Shown here: piece by piece, positions 53,935-62,621 of the stretch | Numbering within the stretch: position 1 is the stretch's first letter | How the letters are laid out: the number at the start of each line of letters is the position of its first letter | NCBI RefSeq assembly: GCF_000317675.1 | Contig: NC_019776.1 | Span: forward strand, 2,542,001-2,606,000 | DNA from: Cyanobacterium aponinum PCC 10605 | Lineage (GTDB): Bacteria > Cyanobacteriota > Cyanobacteriia > Cyanobacteriales > Cyanobacteriaceae | Reading direction: 5' to 3' | DNA length: 64,000 nt | Notes under the pieces: generated by a model | Told to the model about the DNA's origin: nothing | What the model saw: the letters and a program-made list of their open reading frames with translations, nothing else | Databases searched by the model: none | Made by a program: the position numbers and the translations under genes

Positions 53935-54273
53935 TTAATGAGTGGTAGATAAAATAGGAGCAGTTCCCTTAACTTGGGGTTTAATAATCCTCAAACTAGG
54001 AAAAAGAAAATGATTTTCCTCAACATACTGAGCACCAAACAAACCTTTTTCTGCCCAGAAATAGCGATCAGTTGTGTGTTCATTTCTTTTGACAACTAAA
54101 ACAGCAGGAGGTGTAATTCCATTTGCTCTTATATGTTTACGAGCGGCGGTGACTGGTTTATCTTCACCACTTTCTATATGATAGTGAGGCACTAGCTCTA
54201 ATATTTTGCGTCCCTCAAGGCGGCGGCGACTTTTACGTTTTCTTTTTCTTGCCAACCTTATGTCCTCCTTCAT
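53935..54273 (-). CDS. DUF3155 domain protein
   Basis: 112 residues: an arginine/lysine-rich N-terminus (ARKRKRKSRRRLEGRKI), then LVPHYHIESGEDKPVTAARK, GITPPAVLVVKRNEHTTDRY and FWAEKGLFGAQYVEENHFLF. The family is small and limited to cyanobacteria, with unknown function. The strongly basic start suggests RNA or ribosome contact, as inference. GGAGG lies 8 bases before the ATG. Confidence 0.87.
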   Translation of the reverse strand: MKEDIRLARKRKRKSRRRLEGRKILELVPHYHIESGEDKPVTAARKHIRANGITPPAVLVVKRNEHTTDRYFWAEKGLFGAQYVEENHFLFPSLRIIKPQVKGTAPILSTTH

Positions 54274-54348
54274 AAGTTAAATGTTATTTTTACTACATTT
54301 TGGGGCAATTATATAATGTTTGCTTAAAAATGTCAAGATAGTTTAATT

Positions 54349-54537
54349 AACTTGAGTTCAGGATAAATTTTCATCTCTGAGTGATGGGCAAAAGAGCAAT
54401 GGACAAGGGGCAATGGTGACGAGTTGATAGTTGATTCGGAGTTTGAAAAAAGAGGGTTAAATAAATAGTTGATAATTAAAAAATACCAGCAACCTAAAAC
54501 TTGCTTTCATCCGATATTCTTCGATCGAGCTGAGGTT
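54349..54537. repeat. Dispersed repeat copy with AACTTGAGTTC / GAGCTGAGGTT ends
   Basis: Starts AACTTGAGTTCAGGATAAAT and ends CGATCGAGCTGAGGTT; ends are approximate inverted repeats. The interior carries the shared words (GGGCAAAAGAGCAATGGACA). Between the divergent DUF3155 and lysS genes. Confidence 0.75.
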
Positions 54538-54603
54538 AGATAGCGAAAGTAAGATATAATGGATATTCTGCAGTTTAAAGATAGTGAACAATAAATTATA
54601 AAT

Positions 54604-56175
54604 ATGTTTTGGGCGGATAAAATAGCGGCTTCCTCACACCAAGAAGAATTAGTAAACGATTCCAAAACCCCTTCAGGTAGAGTTCATGTAGGTTCTGTTA
54701 GAGGGGTGATTATTCATGACGTTATGTATCGGGCTTTGAAAAGAGCAGGAAAGCCGGTAAAGTTTACCTATGGAGTTGATGATTACGACGCTTTAGATAC
54801 AGTCCCCCATTATTTAGATAAAGAAAAATTTTCTCCTTATTTAGGTTATCCTCTTTGTAATGTTCCTTCTCCCGACGAAAATGCCCCTGATTATGCCAAA
54901 TATTTTATGGGTGAATTTTTAGAAGTATTTGAATATTTAGGGGTGAAAGCCGAAATTTACTATTTGAGAGACTTATATCGTTCAGGAAAATTAAACCCCT
55001 ATATCGACAAATTTCTCAATCATGCTCAGGATGTTAGAGAAGTTTATCGAGATGTAAGTAAAGCCGATCGCGCCGATAATTGGTATCCTTTTCAAGTAAT
55101 CTGTCCTAATTGTGGCAAGATAGCAACTACCAATGTAACTGACTATAATGGTTCAGAAGTATTTTTTACCTGTAAGGAAGATGCCACTGACTGGGTGAAA
55201 GGATGTGGACATCAAGGCTGGATTTCTCCTTTTGACGGTAATGGCAAACTTCCGTGGAAAGTTGAATGGGTTGCCAAGTGGGATTTAGTTGGTGTAACCA
55301 TGGAAATGGCGGGGAAAGACCATTCTCAAAAAGGTGGCTCAAGGGATGTAGCAAATGCTATTTGTCGTAAAGTTTTACATAAAAAACCCCCTTTCCATTC
55401 TCCCTATGAATTTATTTTGGTTAACGGTACAAAAATGAGTTCTTCTAAGGGGGTGGGTTCAAGTGCCAAAGATATGGCAGATTTGTTGCCTCCAGAGTTA
55501 TTACGCTTTTTAATGTTAAGAACTCAACCAAAAACGGTGATTAATTTTGCTCCTAATTATGAGACGATCACTCGTTTATTTAGAGATTATGATAATCTTT
55601 TAAATCAATATGCTCAACTGCAAAAGGAAAATGAAAATGTAGAATTAGACAGAACTTTGTTACCTCTATTCTATGCTCAATTAGAGGAGGAAATTAAACC
55701 TTATTATACTTTCGACATTAGTACTCTCATTTCCTTATTACAAGTACCCCATTTAGACTTAAAAGCGGAAATAGAAAAAAGAGCAGAAACAGAATTAACC
55801 GACTATGATTGGGAGAAAATAAACGAACGTATTGCCGTAGCGAAAAAATGGTTAGAAGATTATGCCGATGAGGAAGAAAAACTGGTAATTTATTTTGATA
55901 ATATTCCTGAAACCGCCTCTGGGTTGAGCGATGAACAAAAACAATATTTGACTAAATTAAAAGAAAATTTAATCGCTTTGGAAAAATGGGAAGGGGAAGA
56001 ATTGCAAACTGCTTTATTTACTGCCACTAAACAATTAGGGATTAGTCCTAGTGTTGCTTTTCCTGCCATTTATTATTCGTTTTTAGGTAAGGAAAGAGGA
56101 CCTAAAGCTGGTTATTTATTTTCTTATTTAGATAAGGATTTTGTTTTAAAACGTTTAGAGGAAGTTGTAAAATAG
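54604..56175 (+). CDS. lysK: Lysine--tRNA ligase, class I
   Basis: 523-residue class I (archaeal-type) lysyl-tRNA synthetase. The HIGH-type motif is HVGS in SGRVHVGSVRGVIIHD (about 24-39) and the KMSKS-type motif is KMSSSKGVGSSAKDM (about 277-291); a zinc-like cysteine group CPNCGK/C-x(n)-GCGH (about 168-200) sits in the insertion. HSQKGGSRDVANAICRKVLH and the anticodon-binding helical C-terminus are normal. Most bacteria, including many cyanobacteria, use the unrelated class II LysS; whether one is also present elsewhere is unknown. Alone upstream of a spacer full of repeats. Confidence 0.93.
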   Translation: MFWADKIAASSHQEELVNDSKTPSGRVHVGSVRGVIIHDVMYRALKRAGKPVKFTYGVDDYDALDTVPHYLDKEKFSPYLGYPLCNVPSPDENAPDYAKYFMGEFLEVFEYLGVKAEIYYLRDLYRSGKLNPYIDKFLNHAQDVREVYRDVSKADRADNWYPFQVICPNCGKIATTNVTDYNGSEVFFTCKEDATDWVKGCGHQGWISPFDGNGKLPWKVEWVAKWDLVGVTMEMAGKDHSQKGGSRDVANAICRKVLHKKPPFHSPYEFILVNGTKMSSSKGVGSSAKDMADLLPPELLRFLMLRTQPKTVINFAPNYETITRLFRDYDNLLNQYAQLQKENENVELDRTLLPLFYAQLEEEIKPYYTFDISTLISLLQVPHLDLKAEIEKRAETELTDYDWEKINERIAVAKKWLEDYADEEEKLVIYFDNIPETASGLSDEQKQYLTKLKENLIALEKWEGEELQTALFTATKQLGISPSVAFPAIYYSFLGKERGPKAGYLFSYLDKDFVLKRLEEVVK

Positions 56176-56187
56176 GGTCAGTTAGTA

Positions 56188-56262
56188 GTGAGGGCTTCAG
56201 CCCTTATTCTCATAACTTTTGCAACCCCTAAAGGGGTAACTACGAACTTTAGTTGTATTTAA
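56188..56262. repeat. Palindromic intergenic repeat
   Basis: GAGGGCTTCAGCCCTTATTC and ACCCCTAAAGGGGT are small palindromes in series, then ACTACGAACTTTAGTTGTA. The first also occurs after the siderophore receptor (7710). Possibly a terminator region for lysK. Confidence 0.6.
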
Positions 56263-56282
56263 CGGGAGCTACTTATTAAGTA

Positions 56283-56447
56283 AACCAGAGTTGGGGATAA
56301 ATTTTCCTAGTTATGGTAAAAAAAGAGGAAAAGGGAAAAGTGACTAATAAGTTAATATTCAAAAAAACAAACTGTCAAACCTGCCAACTGAAGCCTGTAA
56401 CCTGACACCTACACTTATTCGATATTCCTAAGCCTAACTGAGATCAA
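56283..56447. repeat. Dispersed repeat copy next to the map stop
   Basis: Begins AACCAGAGTTGGGGATAAAT and ends TCCTAAGCCTAACTGAGATC, degenerate versions of the family ends. Its end lies about 10 bases after the stop codon of map (minus strand). The interior has the TGAAGCCTGTAACCTGACAC words. Confidence 0.65.
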
Positions 56448-56456
56448 TTAAAGTGC

Positions 56457-57308
56457 TTAGTCTCGCCAAGTTAGAATTTCATAGCCATCATCAGTTACTA
56501 AAACAGTATGCTCGAACTGGGCTGAAAGACATTTATCAATGGTTACGACTGTCCAACGATCTTTAAGGGTACGAGTTTTATTACTACCTACATTAACAAT
56601 GGGTTCAATGGCTAAAGTCATTCCACTGCGCAATTTTACATTGGGTAAATCTCTAGTGCGAACGTTAAATACAGAAGGTTCTTCATGTAAATTTCTACCT
56701 ACACCATGTCCCACGAAATTTTCTACTACAGAAAACCCATTTTTTTCTACATAATCTTGAATTGCTCCTGCTATATCCATTAAATAATTACCGGCTTTTA
56801 CTTGCTCGATTCCTTGATACATAGCTTTTTCAGCTACTTCTAATAACTTAACTCCTTGTCTTTTGATTTTACCAATGGGGAAACTAATACAGGAGTCACC
56901 GTGATAGCCATTATAAAAAGCTCCCGTATCAACTTTGACAATATCACCCATTTTCAGGACTTTTTTGGGGTTAGGAATGCCATGGACTACTTCATCATTA
57001 ATACAAGCACAAATGGAGGCGGGAAAGCCATGATAACCTTTAAAACTAGGAGTTGCCCCCATTTCTCGAATACGCTTTTCTGCATAGGCGTCTAAATCCG
57101 CCGTTGTCATTCCGGGTTTGGCAATTTCTTGAATTTCTTTTAATACTGTTGCCACTATTTTCCCTGAAACCCTCATGATTTCGATTTCAGCTTCAGTTTT
57201 TATTTCTATTCCCCTGCGACTTTTTTTTATTGGCGGAAGTCCTTTTGTTTTGGGGGGATTTTTTTTGCTGTTTTGGCTAGGAAATAATAATTCTCTTAAC
57301 TGTTTCAT
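56457..57308 (-). CDS. map: Methionine aminopeptidase, type I
   Basis: Removes initiator methionine, 283 residues. All five metal ligands are visible: Asp in [19 protein letters not shown] (two Asp), His in [14 protein letters not shown], Glu in [12 protein letters not shown] and Glu in [34 protein letters not shown] gives the substrate pocket. The N-terminus carries an additional basic, proline-rich stretch of about 35 residues ([20 protein letters not shown]) before the [11 protein letters not shown] core; it may be a true extension. Ends next to a repeat. Cyanobacteria have several map copies; the role of this one is unknown. Confidence 0.95.
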   Translation of the reverse strand: MKQLRELLFPSQNSKKNPPKTKGLPPIKKSRRGIEIKTEAEIEIMRVSGKIVATVLKEIQEIAKPGMTTADLDAYAEKRIREMGATPSFKGYHGFPASICACINDEVVHGIPNPKKVLKMGDIVKVDTGAFYNGYHGDSCISFPIGKIKRQGVKLLEVAEKAMYQGIEQVKAGNYLMDIAGAIQDYVEKNGFSVVENFVGHGVGRNLHEEPSVFNVRTRDLPNVKLRSGMTLAIEPIVNVGSNKTRTLKDRWTVVTIDKCLSAQFEHTVLVTDDGYEILTWRD

Positions 57309-57435
57309 AGGTTAGATGAATGAATTTGGGGGTTGAAGAGGGAAAAAATGAAAAAGGAAGTATATTTGATGTTTTTTTTGACAATTTACGTTTCTATCAG
57401 TATTTATGAGTGGAAAAGTCAGTCATTGCTATAAA

Positions 57436-58020
57436 TTAAACTTCATGGGCAAAACTTTCAATTCTGGTAAAGTGGAATGGTCCGGCAACAGAACCCCACA
57501 ATAATTCATCTGTAACTAAATCTCTACCTCGATCGAAACTAATTAGTTTACGTTCATCAATTTCAAAGGAGTTATCTAAATAGGATTCTTTTCCTTTTCT
57601 AACTACAATACAGGCTTTACCCGGTTTGATGTAACCTTTAAAATGACTTCCATTCCATTCGGCAATCATATCACAACCATTCATTTTTTCTAAATGGTCA
57701 ATAGTTAATTCTTTCAATTTTTCTCGATTACGGGAAGCTCCATAAAATTCGGCTTCTTCTTTCAGTTTGTAGTGTTCTAATTCTAAATGATCATCCACTG
57801 CTTGAATTTTAAATACTCTTAAACGATAGGGTTGATTCAAGAGAAAATCGTAGGCTTGTTCAAGAAAAAGACTTGTACCACCGAGGAGAGATTCGGGGAG
57901 GGGGCGCATACAAACTCGAATATGAGCGAAAAAAGGGGGGTTATCCCATGCCTGTTGTTGATTGCTGAAGTCAGCCGCCATTAATCGGGCTAATCCTTTT
58001 ACATCTGTTGATTTACTCAT
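57436..58020 (-). CDS. cpcT: Phycocyanin lyase CpcT
   Basis: 194-residue lyase that attaches phycocyanobilin to Cys153 of phycocyanin beta. Seen: the N-terminal DFSNQQQAWDNPPFFAHIRV (residues about 17-36), the FLEQAYDFLLNQPYRLRVF segment, NGCDMIAEWNGSHFKGYIKP (about 112-131) and the C-terminal SVAGPFHFTRIESFAHEV. Same strand as and 16 bases after the cpcF gene, so lyases for both chains of phycocyanin form a unit. Its target, cpcB, is not in this window. Confidence 0.93.
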   Translation of the reverse strand: MSKSTDVKGLARLMAADFSNQQQAWDNPPFFAHIRVCMRPLPESLLGGTSLFLEQAYDFLLNQPYRLRVFKIQAVDDHLELEHYKLKEEAEFYGASRNREKLKELTIDHLEKMNGCDMIAEWNGSHFKGYIKPGKACIVVRKGKESYLDNSFEIDERKLISFDRGRDLVTDELLWGSVAGPFHFTRIESFAHEV

Positions 58021-58035
58021 ATTCTTAAAAAATTG

Positions 58036-58692
58036 CTATACTTCCTGTTTGATTTTTGTCAATGCTAGTTTAGCACGGGTTTGAACCCCGATCTCATCGT
58101 CTTTTTGAGATAGTAATGTTAATTGTTCAACAATTTGAGGTATTAAATAATTGTTATTAAAGGCTTTTAGGCTTTGTGTTAAGTTTTCTAAAGCAACAAT
58201 GGAGGCGTAACGAACTACCCATTCTCCATCTTGAATAGTTAAGCAAAGGGTGCGGAAAATTTTTTCTTGGGTTGGGGCAATATCTTCTGGGGGTAAGCTA
58301 GACAATTGAATATTTCCTAATCCTTTTGTTGCCGCTCTTCTCACGCTCAGGGAAAAGTCTGTAGTAGCGGCACTAATTAGTAAGTCTAAGGCTCTAATAT
58401 CCCCAATTCCTGCAAATACTCTTAATGCCCATGCTCTTGCCCCATAATTATAATCATCAAGGTTTTTCATCAGAGGTGCGATCGCAATTTCTCCGAGATT
58501 GATTAAGCCTTCTGTGGCGGCAACGGCGGCACCGGGGTTATTGAAACCTAATACTTGAATTAGGGTGGGTATGGCTTCGGGAGATTGAGCGGCGGCTAAT
58601 TTTTGTACTGCCTGAAGTAGTTTGACGGCTGAATCTGCTTCGTTGACAGCGTTAATTAGTTGTTGAACTGATGTTTCTAGGGTTTGAGTCAT
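58036..58692 (-). CDS. cpcF: Phycocyanin alpha-subunit lyase subunit CpcF
   Basis: 218-residue HEAT-repeat protein that with CpcE attaches bilin to Cys84 of CpcA. Seen: SPEAIPTLIQVLGFNNPGAA, DDYNYGARAWALRVFAGIGD, TDFSLSVRRAATKGLGNIQL, DGEWVVRYASIVALENL. The YNYGARAWALR and NNPGAAVAA strings are typical of CpcF. CpcE is not adjacent; it must be elsewhere. Immediately upstream of cpcT and downstream of a small hypothetical gene with 6 bases between, so probably one transcript. Confidence 0.92.
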   Translation of the reverse strand: MTQTLETSVQQLINAVNEADSAVKLLQAVQKLAAAQSPEAIPTLIQVLGFNNPGAAVAATEGLINLGEIAIAPLMKNLDDYNYGARAWALRVFAGIGDIRALDLLISAATTDFSLSVRRAATKGLGNIQLSSLPPEDIAPTQEKIFRTLCLTIQDGEWVVRYASIVALENLTQSLKAFNNNYLIPQIVEQLTLLSQKDDEIGVQTRAKLALTKIKQEV

Positions 58693-58697
58693 AAGTA

Positions 58698-59015
58698 TTA
58701 TTTGGATTCGTTTTCCCTTAGTAATTTTAGCAATTCTGACGGAGATATATTTTTTTCAATATATTGGGGATTATTTGGATTATAAGGACTTAAGATGCGA
58801 TCGCAGCTTATAATTTCTCCATCAGGAGATAAAATAGGCATATCAGGATCAAAAGCAGTTGAACCAGTTAAATTGCTGGAAAATCCTTTAAAAATCATAA
58901 TTTCTACCTCCTCTTGATTATCTCTAGCCCTTAAGATTAATACCTCTTGAGGATGATTTTCACTATATTTTTCTATTTCTTGAATCGTGATCATTGATAA
59001 GTAAATCGTTGTCAA
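58698..59015 (-). CDS. Small conserved hypothetical protein upstream of cpcF
   Basis: 105 residues; the likely start is the second ATG (58997, MITIQEIEKYSE), giving 99. Mixed alpha/beta pattern: VLILRARDNQEEVEIMIFKG, STAFDPDMPILSPDGEIISC, ISPSELLKLLREN. Conserved in many cyanobacteria in my memory but without function. Its stop lies 6 bases before the cpcF start, so it is co-transcribed with the lyases, which hints at an antenna link (inference). Confidence 0.75.
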   Translation of the reverse strand: MTTIYLSMITIQEIEKYSENHPQEVLILRARDNQEEVEIMIFKGFSSNLTGSTAFDPDMPILSPDGEIISCDRILSPYNPNNPQYIEKNISPSELLKLLRENESK

Positions 59016-59038
59016 AAGTACCCATATCTGGTTATACT
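59009..59038 (+). promoter_or_regulatory. Sigma-70-type promoter for the gene at 59068
   Basis: TTGTCA (59009-59014), 18-base spacer, TATACT (59033-59038). Transcription would start near 59045, about 23 bases before the TTG start. It overlaps the start of the divergent gene. Confidence 0.55.
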
Positions 59039-59067
59039 ATTGTAGCCAAATCATTGTTGAGGAACTC

Positions 59068-59529
59068 TTGTTTAGTTTACGTTTAAGATTTCAAACAGTA
59101 GCTTCAAAACTGAAAATTTCTGATTTAAACGCCCCAGATTTGAACGAAGAACACTTGCTTGAAGTAGCAACGAAATACTGTCAGGGAAAATTACGTTGGG
59201 CAAAGGGTAAACGTTATGATTTGAGTGACTATCTCATACTCTGGGAAATTATCGGCATCGATAATATAATTACCCTAGAAAATCAAGAAGGTCAATCCTT
59301 GAGAGTCGCTATTACCCTAAGAGAAAGTGAGAGCAAAGCTCAAAGTATTTTTTATGATTTAAAAAGTAAGCAACGTGCCAGTATTCGTCAAGAATTAAAT
59401 ATTGATCAACACTGGGTTATCGCTGTAAAATGGAAAAACTTTCCTGAAGAAGATGAATGGATTGATATTCTGTACAGAGAAATAGACGATGATTCCAGTA
59501 GTTCTGATTGTCGTTTAATTATTTTGTAG
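59068..59529 (+). CDS. Conserved hypothetical protein
   Basis: 153 residues from TTG 59068 (GAGGA about 5 bases earlier). Compact alpha/beta protein: DLNEEHLLEVATKYCQGKLR, RYDLSDYLILWEIIGIDNI, VAITLRESESKAQSIFYDLK, HWVIAVKWKNFPEEDEWIDI, acidic tail with DDDSSSSD. I do not recognise a named family. Divergent from the cpcF cluster. Confidence 0.75.
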   Translation: MFSLRLRFQTVASKLKISDLNAPDLNEEHLLEVATKYCQGKLRWAKGKRYDLSDYLILWEIIGIDNIITLENQEGQSLRVAITLRESESKAQSIFYDLKSKQRASIRQELNIDQHWVIAVKWKNFPEEDEWIDILYREIDDDSSSSDCRLIIL

Positions 59530-59728
59530 TAGTAGATTCTTGATTAACCTCTGTTAGGTTATTGGGGGATTGGGGTGTTTGGAGGTAAATGAATTAATTA
59601 CCTTTGCCCCTCTCCCATTTTAAGGGAAGACACAGAGGGGTTTACCCTTTTTACTTCGCCTCTTGCCCTTTGCCCATTCGCTATCTAAACTAAAAACCAT
59701 AGCCTAATTTACCAACGCCCGAAAGAAA

Positions 59729-60796
59729 TTAAAAAATAGCCCCCTTACTTATTAACTCCTGTTTTTTCTCCTCATTTAAACCGAGATTGTTAGCAAAAAT
59801 AGCCCCTTTAACAATTGTTTGACCTAGGCTAGTATTTTGTAAATTGGTATTAGTTAAGTTGGCATTGGTTAAATTTGCCCCAATTAAATTACTTAAAGCT
59901 AAACTAGCATTAGTCAAATTAGCATTAGTTAAATTTGCACCTTCTAGGTAAGCTCCACTTAAATCCACACCATTAAGTTTTGTATTTTGTAAATTAGCTT
60001 CGCTTAAATCAACATCTGTTAAGTCAGCACCTCGCAAATTTGCATCCTGAAAATTGGCACTACTCAAATTCAAACCACTTAAATTGACACCAATCAAATT
60101 AGCACCAACAAAATCTATCAAAGGATTAAGATTAGCTTTTTTAGCTAAAGTATTAAAGTCTTCTTGAGGATTTTGATAAATTCCTTGAATGACATTTTTT
60201 AAACTACTTATTTTTTGTTCAATTTCTTGATTATTTTTGTGATGAAAATTAGGTGTTGTTTCAGATTTTTGATAGGAAAAAATCGCTCTACTAACATAAG
60301 GACTAAGATAGACTTTTTCAATAAATTCGGCTACTTTTCTTTCTAAAATAGCGTGTTTATTGGGGGTTATATTATGAACCCATAATCCTTCTATATCAGT
60401 TAAAACAACATTAGATTTATCTATTACAATTTGAGCAGTTAAATTACTTTCATCTCCCACAGCTTTGAGTTTTGCTAATTTAACGGAAGAGTTATCCTTA
60501 AGTAAATTTGGTTTGATTAACCACTCTTGATGATTTTTTGACGTATTTTTTCTTATTTTAATGTAATCCTTATTAATGTCATAAATTTCTAAAATATCAA
60601 GGTCATTAAACGTTACTAATAATTTTGCTAATCTGAGACTAAATTTAACTTTTCCATCTAAGATACTCTCTTGTTGTTCATTTACTTTAGCATTAAAATA
60701 AAACTCATATTCTCCTTGTTTATCAGCAACAGGAATTAACTTTAAATCAGCAGAGAAACAATCAGGACATTGATTGTGGCATTCTAATAAGTACAT
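59729..60796 (-). CDS. Pentapeptide-repeat protein
   Basis: 355 residues. Residues 1-200 are a globular region with an unusual cysteine group at the start (CHNQCPDCFSADLKLIPVAD) and alternating strands (ISSLKNVIQGIYQNPQEDFN). Residues about 225-340 are a pentapeptide-repeat helix of about 20 A(N/D)LxX units (ANLIGVNLSGLNLSSANFQD, ANLTNANLTNASLALSNLIG), ending GAIFANNLG. Such right-handed helices can mimic DNA or act as scaffolds. No kinase domain, unlike the gene at 48.9 kb. Function unknown. Confidence 0.88.
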   Translation of the reverse strand: MYLLECHNQCPDCFSADLKLIPVADKQGEYEFYFNAKVNEQQESILDGKVKFSLRLAKLLVTFNDLDILEIYDINKDYIKIRKNTSKNHQEWLIKPNLLKDNSSVKLAKLKAVGDESNLTAQIVIDKSNVVLTDIEGLWVHNITPNKHAILERKVAEFIEKVYLSPYVSRAIFSYQKSETTPNFHHKNNQEIEQKISSLKNVIQGIYQNPQEDFNTLAKKANLNPLIDFVGANLIGVNLSGLNLSSANFQDANLRGADLTDVDLSEANLQNTKLNGVDLSGAYLEGANLTNANLTNASLALSNLIGANLTNANLTNTNLQNTSLGQTIVKGAIFANNLGLNEEKKQELISKGAIF

Positions 60797-60955
60797 AGAA
60801 AATCTTAAGAAAAACTAAAAATATATATATTAAAAACAAGTTATCTTTTTAAGAATATCATCTCATGAAATGGACTAATCACAGAGAATACAATGTTCTA
60901 ATTTTTTAATCTTCTTTTACAATTAAAGGTGATCTTATTTTTTAGCAATATTATT

Positions 60956-61051
60956 ATGACTGGTGATCAATTTTTAATGTTAGTAACTCTGTTAGCACCC
61001 GGATTATTACTTTCTTTTCTGGTAATGATTTCTTTTGCTAAGGGTGGTTGA
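60956..61051 (+). CDS. 31-residue single-span membrane peptide
   Basis: ATG 60956 to TGA 61051: MTGDQFLMLVTLLAPGLLLS then FLVMISFAKGG. One transmembrane helix with a short lysine/glycine end, typical of small thylakoid-complex subunits (PSI, PSII, NDH or cytochrome b6f), though it is none of PsbJ, PsbM, PetN, PetM or PsaM as I know them. A weak AAAGGTGAT lies about 30 bases upstream, so the ribosome-binding site is unclear. Confidence 0.55.
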   Translation: MTGDQFLMLVTLLAPGLLLSFLVMISFAKGG

Positions 61052-61242
61052 TAACCTATAAATTCATCTCAAGTGTGGAGAATCGAGAAAAATAAGGCTC
61101 TCTTACTTTAATAGGGGGAGCTGAAAAAGTGTTTAGGGAAAGTTAGGAATAGCTGATGAGCAATAGTTTAGGAAAATTGCTAATTAATTTATAATTTATC
61201 ATAATTGCCGTAAAAGAGCTAAAAACAATATTAAAAGAAAAA

Positions 61243-61968
61243 TTAAAAGCTAATAATAGATAACTGATTTCTGGTACTTGAATCTTGATGAGCTGATTTT
61301 CTCGTTAAGGATACATGATTAACTTCTTCTACTGAATATTCTTTTAATTCTCTTGGCAAAAGCATATCCCATTGACCTTCGGAGAATAAAAACAGATTAC
61401 TCATCATGACTAATCCTGTGGTTGCAAATTGCCATCCTGCAAATAATGGTAGTACTAAAACCATACTACCATGAATTATACCTGCTAAGAAAAAAGCCCT
61501 CGATCGCATCATCCAACCTGTGAGGAAATAACCTAAGGCACTTAAAATTAGCCACAACTCACATAAATGACCGAGAATATAACCCCAAGAAAATGCGATC
61601 GCACTATCGGTAATAATCAGACCAAAAATCATCAAAAAAATCCAGCCATAAAGTAAACCTGAAACTTTTTCCCATACTGCCCAAGAATAAGTTAAGCTGG
61701 TCATGACAATGATGGCAAAAATGGTAAATACAGACCAAAAAAACGCTTGATCAGCCCAACTAACAGATAAAAATTGAGCACTGAAAAAAATTATTGCCGC
61801 CACCACTCCCCAAACTAACATTGCCTGATCAACACAAGTATATATTCCTGAGAGAAAAAATTTTTCTGCAGACTTTATTCTTAAACATTTCATTGATAAA
61901 AACTGCTGAGTATCAGAGGAAGATTGCTTTCGTTGTAAAATAGGTTGTCTAGGCTTAAAAAAAGTCAT
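61243..61968 (-). CDS. Conserved membrane protein
   Basis: 241 residues with about six membrane helices: MLVWGVVAAIIFFSAQFLSV, AFFWSVFTIFAIIVMTSLTY, LLYGWIFLMIFGLIITDSAI, LCELWLILSALGYFLTGWMM, FFLAGIIHGSMVLVLPLFAG, then a soluble tail. HGSM and E-L-W residues could bind cofactors. It belongs to a cyanobacterial family without a known function. Confidence 0.8.
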   Translation of the reverse strand: MTFFKPRQPILQRKQSSSDTQQFLSMKCLRIKSAEKFFLSGIYTCVDQAMLVWGVVAAIIFFSAQFLSVSWADQAFFWSVFTIFAIIVMTSLTYSWAVWEKVSGLLYGWIFLMIFGLIITDSAIAFSWGYILGHLCELWLILSALGYFLTGWMMRSRAFFLAGIIHGSMVLVLPLFAGWQFATTGLVMMSNLFLFSEGQWDMLLPRELKEYSVEEVNHVSLTRKSAHQDSSTRNQLSIISF

Positions 61969-62621
61969 TATAAATTAAATTTTTGATATGTATTTTTTAT
62001 ATTTTTAACAAAAGTTAATAATATTTTAAACTAAAATTATCATACTGACATATACAGTTTTTGAGCAATCCTATTCAACCTCACCTCAATTCTGGATAAA
62101 TTTTTATGGAGATTGATTGAGAAAAGGGCAATGGGCAACCCCCCCTTTGTCCCACCTCGAGATGGGAGAGGGCAAAGGTAAATAGTTAATAATTAAGAAT
62201 TAAAAACCCTTAACTCCTGACTCCGAAATCCCTAACACCGTAAGGGTTGAATATATTCAACCCCTACCACCTGAAACCTACTCTTATCCGATATTATTAA
62301 ACCGAACTGAGGTTAACCTAGGTTCTGCATAAAGAATATTGCATAAGCTCAACTTGTGGGGTTTAAAAAATATTCAAATCTCGTGATTTTAAATGACAGG
62401 TATGAGGTTTAGCGGAGTTATTATTAATTGATTAGGGAATTGTGGGGAGAAACAGAAACCTCTTTTTTGTCTTAACTCTGAGCTTAAGCTAACTCAGGTA
62501 GTTTCAGTAAGATAAAACTTTATATAAATGAAAATAATCTTTTTGATTGCAACTATTTTATATTTCCTATGATTCCTAACAAGGGGAATTAACCCCTTGC
62601 CTAATTCCTAAGACTTAAATC
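61969..62621. other. Spacer with a dispersed repeat
   Basis: About 650 bases, no gene. 62077-62314 is a repeat copy (next entry). The rest is AT-rich with no frame. Confidence 0.6.
62077..62314. repeat. Dispersed repeat copy, AACCTCACCTCA / ACCGAACTGAGGTT ends
   Basis: Starts AACCTCACCTCAATTCTGGA and ends ATTAAACCGAACTGAGGTT. The interior has GGGCAATGGGCAACCCCCCC and CACCTGAAACCTACTC. A full-length member of the family whose single ends lie at several stop codons. Confidence 0.75.
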
